Assembly (NCBI RefSeq): GCF_003597395.2
Contig: NC_133773.1
Coordinates: 125,257,925 to 125,321,924, forward strand
Length of the DNA stretch: 64,000 nucleotides
Reading direction: 5' to 3'
Origin: Chelonoidis abingdonii
Lineage: Eukaryota; Chordata; Testudines; Testudinidae
Shown here: in pieces, positions 1-14,129 of the stretch
How the letters are laid out: each line of letters opens with the position of its first letter
How positions within the stretch are numbered: the first letter of the stretch is position 1
Notes under the pieces: generated by a model
What the model was told of the DNA's origin: nothing
Database searches by the model: none
What the model saw: the letters and a program-made list of their open reading frames with translations, nothing else
Translations under genes and position numbers: made by a program

Positions 1-748
1 TTTTATGGAACCTTATTCTGTTCTTATCCTGCGAGAAACAGGGGCAACATCATTGACCTCAGTGGAGTTGTTCTGCCAAATGCAGCGCTAGTCCATTTGG
101 GCCCTAAGCAGGAATATTTTTGCCTCACCTTCACAACACATACTAAAAAAGTGAATAAGGGGCCAGGCCCCTTGAGTCTCTTAGGGCCCTAAGCAATTGC
201 TAAATCTGCACCAGCACTGTTCACTGTTGTAAACCTAGTGCAATAGTATGACAAGAGCCTTATTATCTGATAACTCCCACTTACTCTGGTGTAAATCTGG
301 AGTAACTCAAGGGAAGTCACGGTGTAAAATCACTGAGAGCATGGTAAGATCCCTAATGGGCACATGTGCACATACACTGGGAAACAGTGCTTTACCTAAA
401 ATTCTTTTGCTTGTCATGTCTCTCTACCCTAAGTGCTTTATAATATAATTATTCTTTTCTAAGTATGTATGCTAATCTCAAAATCTGAGTGCAGGGGTCG
501 AGGGGAGAGTCTTATTGTATGTCTCTTAGCCTAATACTTTAATGGTGGTTCAGATCAGGTTTGAATTTATAATCATATAATTAAGCTATTTTCAGCTGTC
601 CTGTCAGTAACAGATTGTCTATCATAATCACTTGGAAACCAGCCTACACAAACATTCATGTCTTAGTATTCTCTGACATGATAACAACATTACCTTTTCA
701 CTAACAAAGCTGGACAAGTCCTCTGCCTCTAATATCCATTGCTCATTA

Positions 749-3330
<2,582 letters not shown>

Positions 3331-4083
3331 CAGGGCCGTATTAACTTTTTGTGGGCCCGGCACCAAACATATTTGTGGGCCTCCCGGGGAATGATTGTAA
3401 AAGGGCCCAGGGGTAAAAGCACAATGGGGCAGGAGCTAGGGTTGGTCTCTGGAGCAAGGGAGGGGTCAGGGGTAAACTGCAAGCGCAGCAGGGCTAGGGA
3501 GCGGGTAAACAGGATCTCTCCCCGCCCCTGCCCACATAAAGCAGGTACCTACCTGGTTCCAGCCCATTCTCTTTGTCTCTATCTGCACTGAGCTGCCCCT
3601 CCTCCCACAGCAGCAGGACAGGTTCTCTTCCAACCCTCTGGGGTGGGTGTTGGAGTGGGAGGAGTGGAGGCTAATGTGGTTAGTCCTATAACTGGGCATT
3701 TAGTTTTCAGTCAGCACTGCTAACCGGACTCTCAGGTCCCATTTTCTACTGGAGTTTCCAGGCTAAAACTGGATACCTGGCAACAGGGCTGCCAGAAAAG
3801 CCTGAGGTGGGGAGAGGGGCAAGCAATCATTTTTAAAAGTAAGAGAGCTAAGCCTTAAGGGGGCGGGGAAGTGATGGGTGGGCTAGGGAGTGGAAAGGAG
3901 CTAGTGGGCAGGGCCATCTCTGCTGTACTGCACAGGTAGGTTGAAGACTGTGGGGATCAGCTGACACAGTATCCAGGGCCGGTGCAAGGATATTTTGCAC
4001 CCAAGGCAAAACTTCCACCTTGTGCCCCACCCCCACCCCCACCCCCCGGAGGATCACTTATTATAAATTTTCAAAAATGAATA

Positions 4084-4705
4084 CAGTGGAGTCACATCTT
4101 ACATGGGGGTTAGGGTCTGAGGTCAGCACGTAAGAGGAAAATCTCGTATAGTGAAAATTACCATAAAACTACAGTATACACTGTGTACACTAGAACAGAG
4201 GTCCTCAGCCTATGACACACGTGCCAAATGTGGCATGCAAGCTGATTTTTTTTTTTTAATGGCAGGCTGTGAGTCCCAGCCACCACTGATCCTGCTGCCA
4301 GCCTGGGGTTCCATTCACTCAGCTGCCAGCTGGGGTCCCAGCCAGTGACTCCACTCAGCCTCCTGCCATTCACCCAAGCCAGCAGGAGGCTTGTGAGCGG
4401 CCGGAGGCCAAGACCCTGGCTGGCAAGGGGCCAGCCCTGAACCCCAGATCGTCAGTGAGCTGAGCAGTCTGCTGCTGGCTGAGTGAACAGAACCCCAGGT
4501 CAGCAGCAGGCTCAGTGGCAGCCGGGACCCGTTAAAAAAAAAATTGGCTTGCGTGCCACCTTTGGCATGCATGCCATAGGTTGAGGACCCCTGTTCTAGT
4601 GTATACTGTGTATACTGTACTTTTATGGTAATTTTCACTAGATGCGATTTTTCTTTTATGCAGTGACTTTAGAACCTAACCCCCGTGTAAGATGTGACTC
4701 TATTG
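4084..4705. mobile_element. Tigger/pogo-like MITE with long inverted repeats
   Basis: The arms begin CAGTGGAGTCACATCTTACA and, on the other strand, CAATAGAGTCACATCTTACA. They stay similar for about 115 bases each. The dinucleotide TA flanks both ends (4082-4083 and 4706-4707), as for Tc1/mariner/pogo insertions. The centre is occupied by another inverted-repeat unit (4196-4593). Confidence 0.75.
4196..4593. mobile_element. Innermost hAT-like inverted-repeat unit
   Basis: CAGAGGTCCTCAGCCTATG at the left pairs with CATAGGTTGAGGACCCCTG at the right. The arms continue through a TGGCATGC-type motif and an oligo-T/oligo-A tract. The flanks (CACTAGAA and TTCTAGTG) are inverted, not direct, repeats, so no target duplication is visible. 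It may be a separate hAT or the inner part of the 4084-4705 palindrome. Confidence 0.5.
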
Positions 4706-5129
4706 TAGTATAAAAAAAAATTTGGGGCATCGCTTTTTGGCACCCGCAAATCTTGGCGCCCTTGGCCGTTGCCTGGCTCACCTAGTGGTTACACTGGCCC
4801 AGACAGTATCCCCAACCCAGGTGACGTGACAGCCAGTGGTGGATTTACAGTTAGTGGGACCCCCCCCAGCCCTGTGCTCAGCTTCATTTTTGGGGCTCCT
4901 CCTTGGGACCCAGCCAAGAAAAGGAACATTCTCTCTTATCTCTCCCTGCCCCCATTTTTCATTCTTTTTTTCTTCATCCTCCTATAAGTAATAGCAAGTA
5001 AATTAAAATAAAGTGAAGTACCTTGATTGTTCTTGTAGTCTAACTTATTTTTCCACAGACCACTTGAAAATCACGGAGGGTCTCGACAGACCACTTAATG
5101 ATCTTTCCAAATATTGTAAAAAAATGTTC

Positions 5130-5600
5130 GGATGCAGGGTCTAGCCAGGAGCTGGAGCGAGGGAGGGGGCTCAGGGTTGGGGCAGGAGGTTGGGGTGTGG
5201 AGTGCTTACCTGGGGCAGCTCCTGTTTGGTTCTCAGGATGGGAGTGGGGATGTGGGGGGATGCAGGAGTCAGGGCAGGGGACTGGGTGTGTGTGAAGGGG
5301 GTGCAGGTTTCAGGGTAGGGGCTGGGGGGGATGCAGGAGTCAGGGTTGGGGAGGTGTGGGGAGTGCAGGGGTTGGGGCTGGGGAGGTTTGAGGGGAGTGC
5401 AGGGGTCAGGACAGGGGGCTGGATGTGTGTGAGAGGGTGCAGGGGGCTGGGTTTGGGAGGGTGCAGGAGTCAGGGCAGGGGGCTTGGGGTATATGAGGGA
5501 GAGTGCAGGAGGCAGGGTGTGTGTGAGGGGATGCAGCGGTCAGGGTGGGCAGGGGGCTGGGGGTGTGGGCTAGGGTCATGGGGGTGCTCACGCAGGGAGC
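5130..5600 (+). repeat. G-rich minisatellite
   Basis: Imperfect tandem units of roughly 40-55 bases are built around GGGGTGCAGGAGTCAGGGCA and GGGGCTGGG runs. G-runs of three or more recur throughout. A long plus-strand frame (5132-5668) crosses it only because stops are rare in this composition. Confidence 0.75.
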
Positions 5601-6219
5601 TGGAGGGGGTATGCCCCAATTCCAGCCCCTTCCCCAAGGCCTCACCCCCGCCTCTTCTCCTCCCCTGAGCTGCGAGCATGCTGAGGCTCCCTCCTCCTCC
5701 CCCTCCTCCTGCCGGCAAGCAGCTGATCCAGCTGATCGGTGGCATGGAGGAGGGGAGGAGGGAATGTAGCACGCTGGGGGAAAAGGGTCGGGGAGGAGCC
5801 AGGCTGCTGCCAGCAGATGCTGCCATGAAGCCGCAGCAGCTGGCAGCATCAAGCTTCTCTAACCCCACAGGAGAGAGCGAGGGATGGAGAAGAGCAGGCT
5901 GGGGCCCCTTTCGACCATGGGCCCGGCGCCATTGTAAATCCGGTATTGCCTTTGAGTTTAACCCTGCAAGGTGCAGAGCACACTTAGGGTGACCAGATGT
6001 CCCGATTTTATAGGAGCAGTCCCGATATTTGGGCCTTTTTCTGATATAGGCACCTATTACCCTCCAATGTGTCCCAATTTTTCACACTTGCTATCTGGTC
6101 ACCCTCGGCACACTGGCACCTTTCCAGCACAATACTAGAGCCACAACTCAGCAATTTACTTAGGGCCACATTTGTAAAGGTATTTAGGTGTCTGAAGATG
6201 TAAACTTGTGTCCAATAGG

Positions 6220-6492
6220 CAGGGGCGGCTCTAGGGATTTTGCCGCCCCAAGCACCGCAGGCCAGGCTGCGTCCGGCGGTTTGCCTGCGAAGGGTTCGCT
6301 GGTCCCGCGGCTTTGGCAGACCTGCCACAGGCGTGCTGTGGGAGGTCCTCTGAAGCCGCGGGACCAGCAGACCCTACACAGGCAAACCGCCGGAGGCAGC
6401 CTGCCTGCTGCCCCCGCGGCACCGGCATAGCGCCTCCCGCTGCTTGCCGCCCCAAGCACGCGCTTGGCGTGCTGGGGCTGGAGCTGCCCCTG
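6220..6492. mobile_element. hAT-like MITE
   Basis: Ends CAGGGGCGGCTCTAG... and ...GGAGCTGCCCCTG are inverted repeats. Flanking octamers CCAATAGG (6212-6219) and CTAATAGG (6493-6500) differ at one base. The GC-rich body has an internal inverted repeat around TTTGCCTGCGAAGG. No coding capacity. Confidence 0.85.
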
Positions 6493-6499
6493 CTAATAG

Positions 6500-8660
6500 G
6501 ATTCTCAAAAGTACCTAGGTACCTAATTCCAATGAAATCAAGTGTTTTTGCAAAAAAAAATTTTTTTACTATTTTTCTAGTTTATGTAATGGTTGGAATT
6601 TCAGTTGAACCAGAACTCAGTCTTTAAGTCACAAGGTATTAATGGTGCAGAGAATTTCACAAGATCGAGCCCCACATTAGCAAGCAACCAACTGGCCCCA
6701 AAATACACCTACACTCTTACACCTAAAACAGTTTACCACAGACCTTTACTTCCAATTTTATGCCGACAATCAAAATTATGTGCATACAGTACCATTGCTC
6801 TTTGCTATATAAAATCTGTGCGAAAATCCTGTCCATGTTGAGCTGACTACCCTCTTCATTGTTCTTAAGCTACTTCTGCAATGAATGCTGTTATTTACTC
6901 GTCCGCTTTGAAGCAGTCATTAAAGTAGCATCTTTTTTTTTTCCAAATAAATTCTTCATAAGACAATCTATTTTTGAAGCTCTGTTCTCTTTCTGTACAT
7001 TATTGAGGAAGGAGTAGCTGACAGAGTATCTGTGTGTTTAGCATGAGGAAGAAAATATTTCCTTATTTGTTAAAAAAATGCAACTGTTTAAAAGAAATTA
7101 CAAACAAAAAAAAAATGGAGACACAGCCAGAACTGCTTTATCATCTGAGAGATGTGGTGTAGGGAAACAGGAACAACCTACAAGTGCAACTAAGAGAGGA
7201 GGAAGGATGGTCTAGTGTCTATAGCACTAGGGCAAAGGAGACATGACTTCCAGTCTCTGCTCCACCACAAACTCCTCTCAGACCTTGCATAAGTCACTGA
7301 GCCTCGGTTCCCCATAAATACACTAAGAAAGTGATACTACTAAAGCAGGGGCCATACAAATACCATAAATAGAAAGATACCCCACAAATGGTCACTTGTT
7401 TGTACAGAAGGCTAGTCCTGGGCACATAAATTAAAAGAAGGAGATTCCTGTAAAAACAGAGCACGAGGCACTCTCCCTTCCTTCAGAAATGGCTCCTACT
7501 GTGCCAGATGCCCATGGAATAACACAGATAGATTACAAAGAAAGGGTTTCTTGATGCAGTTTACTTTGGCCACTGCTATTATTAGAATGATTGTTTTAAT
7601 TCCATAACTCAACAAATGAAACAGTTCCATTACATAAGCTCAGTGTGCAGTGCTAACAACCTCACAAATTCAGTGCTCCCGCAGCGTGACTATACTTAGG
7701 GCCTTAATTTGCCAGGACTACTCATGTGCCTTCTTTGTATGCCCAAATACCACATGCAGGACTTGCTTTCCTCCTATCTGCTAAATCTTGGGTAGCTAAG
7801 AAAGGGAGGCAGGGAAGATATTGAGCATGGAGCATGTGAAAGCCCAAAGGGAAATATGCTGTATTCTGCTATACAGCCTTTTGGCAGTCTAGCAGTTATG
7901 TCACTTCCATACCTGGATATTCCTAAACATGCTGCTGCTCCCTCCAGACCTAGAGCTGGTGACTGATGCAGAATGTGTTATATGGGAGTGATTCCACGAT
8001 TCAGCCATATCCCTTCCCCAGAAAGATACTGTTTTGCATGCCTGGCAATATGAGATGAAGTTGGGCCTCACCTATAGTGAGCAGGATTTTCCCTGTGCAC
8101 AGGAATAGCACTGACATTTAACCAAAGAATGGGGTTCAGGCTTTAATTTCACGGCATGGAGTACCGAAAACATACATGGGAACAGAGTGCGCTAGGGTGA
8201 TAGACAAATAACAGGTTTCACTTTCCAGCACTGATCCAGACTCCAGAAAAAAAGTTTAAATCCAACACTATTCTATGAATAGTTCATATTTTAGTATTTT
8301 TAAAATAGAGAAAGACCGAGATCCTCAGTTGCTGTAAATCAGTGTAGCTATACAGACATCAGTGTAGCTACACCAGCTGAAGATCTGGCCTCTAGTGTGC
8401 ACACTGCACAAGAAATAACTTAATAAGTTCCTTATTCTGTGGAAATCTCTTCCTTCCCCTACTTCCACTTCCCTGTCTCATGTCCAACCTTGATTGTGAG
8501 AGCCCCAGAACAGGGGATTTACCTTTTACTTGTCTATAAAGCATCATGCACACTTGATGGATAGATAATAAATCACCATCTCATAATAATAACAACAAAA
8601 TACTGGATATTGCAGGGCAATTGTGTTTTTCAGATGCTTGTTGCTGGTGTCATTAATTAC
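6500..8660. other. Intron sequence with one old SINE (MIR-like) copy
   Basis: Apart from the core-SINE listed at 7190-7345, I identify nothing here. It is ordinary AT-rich intron of HGFAC. Confidence 0.5.
7190..7345 (+). mobile_element. MIR-type core-SINE fragment
   Basis: The order is typical of MIR: a GGTCTAGTG(T)CTATAGCACTAGG segment from the tRNA-related part, then a decayed 'ctgctccaccac' part, then GCATAAGTCACTGAGCCTCGG and TTCCCCATA. It is ancient and diverged. Confidence 0.65.
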
Positions 8661-8669
8661 TTGCCTTAC

Positions 8670-8743
8670 CTACATGGTCTTTGGATGCAGAAGCACAATA
8701 ACCCCACTTCCTGTCACGATCATAGTTATGTGTGGTTGAACAC
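8670..8743 (-). CDS. HGFAC: HGFAC exon: second half of fibronectin type II domain
   Basis: The 74-nt minus-strand exon is bounded by TTTCAG before 8743 and GTAAGG after 8670. It enters in phase 2 and leaves in phase 1. It reads (W)CSTTHNYDRDRKWGYCASA and then SKDHV. The pattern WCxTTHNYDRDRxWGYC is the signature of the C-terminal half of an FN2 module and is nearest to HGFAC. The first base completes the Trp codon begun in the exon at 24415-24511, so the 15.7-kb intron splits the FN2 module immediately before its third cysteine. The frame then continues into the EGF exon at 763-876. Both FN2 cysteines expected in this half are present. Confidence 0.92.
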
Positions 8744-8749
8744 CTGAAA

Positions 8750-10590
8750 GAATTAAAAGTGTAGTTTAATGCAGCTTTGTAAACAACCCTGCACCATCCG
8801 AGACAAGAACATCCTCCAAAACCATTTTGTATGAACTATTAAGAGCTGATATTTTATTTATGTTAATTACAGCAGTAGTAAGGACAGTAATACTTAGGGG
8901 TGATCTGCAAAAGGCAATTAAACAGATGTGATTAATAAAGAAGACCTGAAAAAAATTGATGTGGGTGTTTTAATTCCCCCCCCCCCGCCCCCTTAAATTT
9001 GTTTTATTTTCTGTTTGCTTTTTACTGTGGAAACATTGGGAATGCCATTTTGTCAGCCTGGTTTTGCTGGAGGAATCACTGAGGGTCTTCAAGTTGAGCA
9101 TTCTGACCTCTCTCACCTTGGTTGAAGGTTACATGATGCCAGAGTGGGGACAATTAGCATCTCTTCTGCCTGGCCTGCCATGTTCGGGGGTGGGACTGTG
9201 CCACAAATACCACTTACCTCCCATCTATCACATAGAAGTGGTGATTCTCACAAAGACCCTCTATGCATGGCTCAAAGAAAGGGCAGGATCTGACCCCAGA
9301 AAACGATGAATGACAAGTTTTTTTTAATAGGGTCTCATAGACGGGTGCTCTGTCTGGTCAGCAGGCCTAGTGGCTAGGGTCTGCTGCTGTAGTCTCTTTT
9401 CAGTTCAATGTGTCAGGGACCCCCTAAACAAGGTTCAGCTGGGTCAGCCTTCTTTTTGGTAGCTTCCCATCTTTGGGCTATGTTCCTTTCCCCAGGAGCA
9501 TTGCTCAGCTGTGCCCGAGGGACAGAGCTTTCCTAGCCCAGTACTGCTTCAGCCTTGCCTCTAGTGAGGGGTTTGTAAACCCCATCATAGGTCTGAAGAA
9601 TGAATTAGCTGACGAAGATGCTCATGAGCACAGTACAGACTTAGGGCCACTGCAGGCTACCATAGTTAATTTACTTTATCATACCCAAAGGCACCTATAT
9701 TAACTTCCTTCTTGTTGTTGCTCTGTATATTCCTGTTACACATTTATCATCCTACTCTACCTTGTGAGATTATCCTTTTTAAAATTAATTAGCATCAATT
9801 TAATTCAAGCTCCTGGGGAAAAAACACTGGGGATAAAAAAGATACCATCCCCTCACCTCCCTTCACTTAAAGATAGGATATGAACAGATGTGGAACTGAG
9901 AGCTGAGACCTCCCCACAAGTCCTTCAGCAAAACCAGGGAAATCCTGACTTGGCATTCCTGATATTACTAAGGTTTAAAAAAAAAGACAAAAATAAATAC
10001 CAAAAAAAAGCACATTAAGGCTGGCTTTATTCATCATAATTAAAATAGGGCCTAACCAATTTTTGCTTTTTGAAAGTAACCTTTTTGAAGTTGTCCACAA
10101 AGGGACTTTTCTCTGCTTTCTATGGCAAATGTGCTTTATTTTCTGTTCCTTAAAGTATTTCCACTTTTTAGCCACCCAGACAGGAATAATTACAAATGAG
10201 GAACTATACAAGGGTGATTTCCAGATTCACCGACAGAATCTCAACTCTTTGCAACAGAAAAAGGGTCAAATGCTGCCTCCCTTTCTTGAGTGCTTTTCAC
10301 TTTCTAATGGATTTCAGCCTCTGTGAGGCAGGGAAGTATTATCCATATTTTACAGGCAGGGCATGAAGGCACAGCATAGATTAAGTCATTTATCCAAGGT
10401 CACACAGGAAGTTTGCAGCTGAGCTGAGAACTGAACCCAGGTCATCCACAACCCAAACTAGAGAGAGCACTGGCCCTTGTGCCCGTGGCCATCCTTTCTA
10501 CCCTATTCTGATGTATCATAATATTATCTGTAGAGGGAGTATCACTACAGAATAACAGCATGACAGTGGAATGTTATAAAGAAAGGTGCT
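8750..10590. other. Intron sequence with poly-C tract and a MIR core fragment
   Basis: A C-homopolymer-like tract lies at 8978-8992. The MIR core at 10325-10445 is listed separately. Nothing else is identified; frames at 9064-9309 and 9473-9703 are unsupported. Confidence 0.45.
10325..10445 (+). mobile_element. MIR-type core-SINE fragment
   Basis: Contains 'TATTATCCATATTTTACAG', then 'AAGTCATTTATCCAAGGTCA' and 'CACAGGAAGTTTGCAGCTGA'. This is the conserved core of MIR SINEs. Confidence 0.65.
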
Positions 10591-10679
10591 TTTCATACAA
10601 TCAAAGGACTGGAAGGGACCTCAAGAGGTCATCTAGTTCAATCCCCTGCACTCATGGCAGGACTAAGTATTATCTAGAC

Positions 10680-11424
10680 CAGCATTTCTCAAACTGGGGT
10701 CCGCAGACCCCTGAGGGTCCCGAGGGTACTTCAGAGGGTCTGTGGGCCCTGCTGATCAACTCCTCCCCACTTCTTCCCTCCCTCAACATCTCGTCCTCCC
10801 TCCCAGCGCCTGCTTCATGCCAGGGAACAACTGAAGCAGGCGCTGGGAGAGAGGGTGAGGAGTGGGGACCCTGGGTCCGCGCTGCTCCTGGAAGTGGCCA
10901 GCACATCCCTGCAGCCAAAAGGAGGGTAGGGAGTCTCCACGCGCTGCCCCCACCCCAAGTGCCAACTCTGCCAACTGTATTGGCTGGGAACTATGACCAA
11001 TGGGAGCTGAGGGGGCAGTGTCTGCAGGCAGGGGCAGCATGCAGAGACCCCCTGGCCCCATGCCTAGGAACCACTGCCAAAGGGATGTGCCAGTCACTTT
11101 CGGGAGCTGCCTGAGGTAAGTGTCACTGCCCTTACCTCTTCCCACACCACAACCCGGGCCCCTGCTCCAGCCCAGAGCCTGCACCCAAACTCTCTCCCAG
11201 AGCCGACACCCCTTCCCACACCCAAACTCCCTCTGTCATCCCCTCCACACCCTTCATCCCTGCCCCAGGCCTAAGCCTAAACCTTCTCCAGAACCCAAAC
11301 TCCACCCTTGATCCATCCCACACGCAACAGAGCAAGGGCTGAGTGGGGGGGGGGGGGTTGGGGTCCCCCAAAATTTTTAAATCAAAATGGGGGTCCTCAG
11401 TTTGCTGAAGTTTGAGAACCGCTG
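10680..11424. mobile_element. hAT-like non-autonomous element inserted in CR1
   Basis: The ends are CAGCATTTCTCAAACTGGGG and, on the other strand, CAGCGGTTCTCAAACTTCAG. The target duplication ATCTAGAC is perfect (10672-10679 and 11425-11432), and removing 10680-11424 plus one octamer restores the CR1 tail. The interior is GC-rich, with an internal inverted repeat around GCGCCTGCTTCA. Frames within it are incidental. Confidence 0.92.
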
Positions 11425-12464
11425 ATCTAGACCATTCCTGGCAGGTATTTGACTAACCTGATCTTAAATATCTCCAATTATGGAGACTCCACAACCTTCT
11501 TAGGCAATTTATTCCAGTGCTTAATTATTGTGACAGTTAGGAACTTTTTCCTAATGTCCAACCTAAACTTTCCTTGCTGCAATTTAAGCCTATTGCTTCT
11601 TGTCCTATCCTCTCAGGTTAAGAAGAACAATTCTTTTCCCTCCTCCTTGTAACAACCTTTTATGTACTTGAAAACAGTTACTGCGTCCCCTCTCAGCCTT
11701 CTCTTTTCCAGACTAAACAAACCCAATTTTTTCCAATCTTCCCTCATAGGTCATGTTTTCTAGACCATTAATCATTTTTGTTGCTCTTCTCTGGACTTTC
11801 TCCAATTCATCCACATCTTTCCTGAAATGTGGTGCCCAGAACTAGACACAATACTCCAGTAGAGGCCTAATCAGCACAAAGTAGAGCAGAAGAATTACTT
11901 CTACTGTCTTGCTTAAAACACGCCTGCTAATACATCCCAGAATGATGTTTGCTTTTTTTGCAGCAGTGTTACACTGTTGACACATACTTAGCTTGTGGTC
12001 CACTATGACCCCCAGATCTGTTTCTACAGTACTCCTTTCTAGCCAGTCATTTCCCATTTTGTATGTGTGCAACTGATTGTTCCTTCCTAAGTGGTGTACT
12101 TTGTATTTGTCATTACTGAATTTCATCCTATTTACTTCAGACCATTTCTCCAGTTTGTCCAGATCATTTTGAATTTTAATCCTATCCTCCAAAGCACTTG
12201 CAATCCTTCCCAGTTTGGTACTGTCTGCAAACCTTATAAGTGTACTCTCCCTCTCCATCTAGGTTGCATTTCCCTAGTTTGTTTATGAAAAGGTCATGCA
12301 AGACAGTATCAAAAGCATCACTAAAGTCCAGATATACCATGTCTACTGCTTCCCCCCACCCACAAGACTTGTTACTTTGTCAAAGAAAGCTACCAGGTTG
12401 GTTTGACACAATTTGTTCTTGACAAATCCATGCTGTTACTTATCACCTTATTATCTTCTAGATG

Positions 12465-12689
12465 CAGCAAAAAGTCTTGTGGCACCTTATAGACTAACAG
12501 ATGTATTGGAGCATGAGCTTTCGTGCGTGAATATCCACTTCGTCAGATGCATGACATTCACCCACGAAAACTCACCATGGTATTCACCCACGAAAGCTCA
12601 AGCTCCAATACATCTGTTAGTCTATAAGGTGCCACAGGACTGTTTGCTGCTTTTACAGATCCAGACTAACATGGCTACCCCTCTGATAC
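12465..12689. mobile_element. Palindromic retroposon with hammerhead-like core (copy 1)
   Basis: The two arms, TGTGGCACCTTATAGACTAA and its reverse complement, enclose a smaller palindrome. One end is ACCCCTCTGATAC, shared with the copies at 15555 and 62124. The target duplication is 13 bp (TATCTTCTAGATG at 12452-12464 and 12690-12702), too long for hAT and of the length seen with retroposons. It interrupts the CR1 at 10594-14125. Confidence 0.8.
12511..12550 (-). ncRNA. Hammerhead-ribozyme-like motif (copy 1)
   Basis: Minus strand, in order: GCAT, CTGACGA, an extra A, GTGGATATTCACGCAC (stem II, partly decayed), GAAA, GC, TC, ATGC. The catalytic boxes CUGANGA and GAAA are intact. GCAU and AUGC can pair as stem I across the predicted cleavage after UC. 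There is only the dinucleotide GC in place of stem III, and one extra A follows CUGANGA. No activity is shown. Confidence 0.5.
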
Positions 12690-14129
12690 TATCTTCTAGA
12701 TGTTTGCAAATTGATTGCTTAATTATTTGCTCCATTATCGTTCCAGGTACAGAAGCTAAGCTGACTGGTCTGTAATTCCCCTGGCTGTCCTTATTTCCCT
12801 TTTTATAGATTGGCTCTTTTCCAGTCTTCTGGTATCTCTCCCATCTTCAATGACTTTTCAAAGATAATCGCTAATACCTCAGATATCTCCCCAGTCAGCT
12901 CCTTGAGTATTCTAGGATGCATTTCATCAGGCCCTAATAACTTGACATCTAATTTGTCTAAGTAAATTTTAATTTGTTCTTTCCCTATTTTAGCCTCTTA
13001 TCCTACCTCATTTTCACTGGCATTCAGTATGTTAGACGTCCAATCACCGCCAACCTTCTTGGTGAAAACCGAAACAAAGAAGTCATGAAGCACCTCTGCC
13101 ATTTCCATATTTTCTGTTATTATTTCCATCCCCCCACCCTCCCCAATTGAGTAAGGGGCCTACCCTGTCCTTGGTCTTCCTCTTGCTTCTAATGTATTTG
13201 TAGAATGTTTTCTTTTTACCATTTAGGAAATATTGCACAAAAGACACTGTTGCATTTTGTGCCTTGGCCTTTCTAATTTTGTCCCTACATACTTGTATTA
13301 ATGGTTTATATTCATCCTTTGTAATATGACCTAGTTTCCATTTTTTGTAGGACTCTTGATTTTTAGATCATTGAATATCTTCTGGTTAAGTAAGGGTGCC
13401 CTCTTGCCATACTTCCTATCTTTCCTACTCAGTGGGATAGTTTGCTCTTGTGCCCTTAATAATGTCTCTTTGAAAAACTGCCAACTGTCTTCAATTATTT
13501 TTCCCCTTAGACTTGCTTCCCATGGGATCTTACCTACCAACTCCCAGAGTTTGCTAAAGTCTGCCTTCTTGAAATCCATTATCTTTATTTTGCTGTTCTC
13601 CCTCCTACCATTCTTTAGAATCATGACCTCTACCATTTCACGATCACTTTCACTCAAGCTGCCTTTCACTTTCAAATTCTCAAGCAGTTCTTCCCTATTT
13701 GTCATAATCAAATCTAGAACAGCCCCTCCCCTAGTAGCTTTTTCCACCTTCTGAAATAAAAAATGTCTCCAATACATTCCAATAACTTGTTAGATAATCT
13801 GTGCCTTGCTGTTTTATTTTCCCAACAGATGTCTGAGTAGTTGAAGTCCCCCATCACCACCAAGTCCTGTGCTTTGGATGATTTTGTTAGTTGTTTAAAA
13901 AAAGCCTCACCCACCTCTTCTTCCTGGTTAGATGATCTGTAGTAGACCCCTATCAGGACATCACCCTTGGTTTTTACAGCTTTTATCCTTAACCAGATAC
14001 TTTCAACAAGTCTGTCTCCTATTTCCATCTCAACCTCAGTCCAAGTCTATACATTTTTAATATATAAGGCAACAACTCCTCCCTTTTCCCCCTGCCTGTT
14101 CTTCCTGAGCAAGCTGTACCCTTCTATAC

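Larger units (their letters stand above)
3974..4802. mobile_element. hAT-like non-autonomous element nested in the 3331-5948 element
   Basis: The ends are CAGGGCCGGTGCAAGGA and a diverged inverted copy, CCTAGTGGTTACACTGGCCCAG. The target duplication ACAGTATC is perfect at 3966-3973 and 4803-4810. Its body is in turn interrupted by the TA-flanked element at 4084-4705. Confidence 0.85.
3331..5948. mobile_element. hAT-like non-autonomous DNA transposon (outermost of a nested stack)
   Basis: The element starts CAGGGCCGTATT and ends near CCGGTATTG, with diverged terminal inverted repeats around GGGCCCGGC on both sides. It is flanked by the 8-bp duplications CCTTTGGG (3323-3330) and CCTTTGAG (5949-5956), which match at seven of eight positions. 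An 8-bp duplication and CAG...CTG-type ends are typical of hAT. It contains a G-rich minisatellite and a second hAT at 3974-4802. No transposase is recognisable. Confidence 0.6.
10594..14125 (-). mobile_element. CR1 LINE, 5'-truncated, interrupted by two later insertions
   Basis: Minus-strand CR1. The 3' tail is at 10594-10679 (the reverse of GATGACCTCTTGAGGTCCCT-type sequence) and resumes at 11433. Reverse transcriptase remains are at 11842-12258, with DLDKLEKWSEVNRMKFSNDK and LGVIVDHKLSMCQQCN. The linker at 13331-13777 includes [15 protein letters not shown]. The endonuclease part at 13714-14028 includes [19 protein letters not shown] and [13 protein letters not shown]. The frames are separated by stops and shifts, so the copy is dead. 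The 5' end is lost near 14125, before the endonuclease TETWW motif. A hAT (10680-11424) and a palindromic retroposon (12465-12689) sit inside it. Confidence 0.9.

Noticed and set aside
5132..5668. 178-codon plus-strand frame
   Set aside because: It lies across the G-rich minisatellite; the Gly-rich repeats come from base composition.
10560..11184. Frames of 184 and 133 codons
   Set aside because: They lie within the hAT inserted in CR1; its ends and duplication explain the segment.
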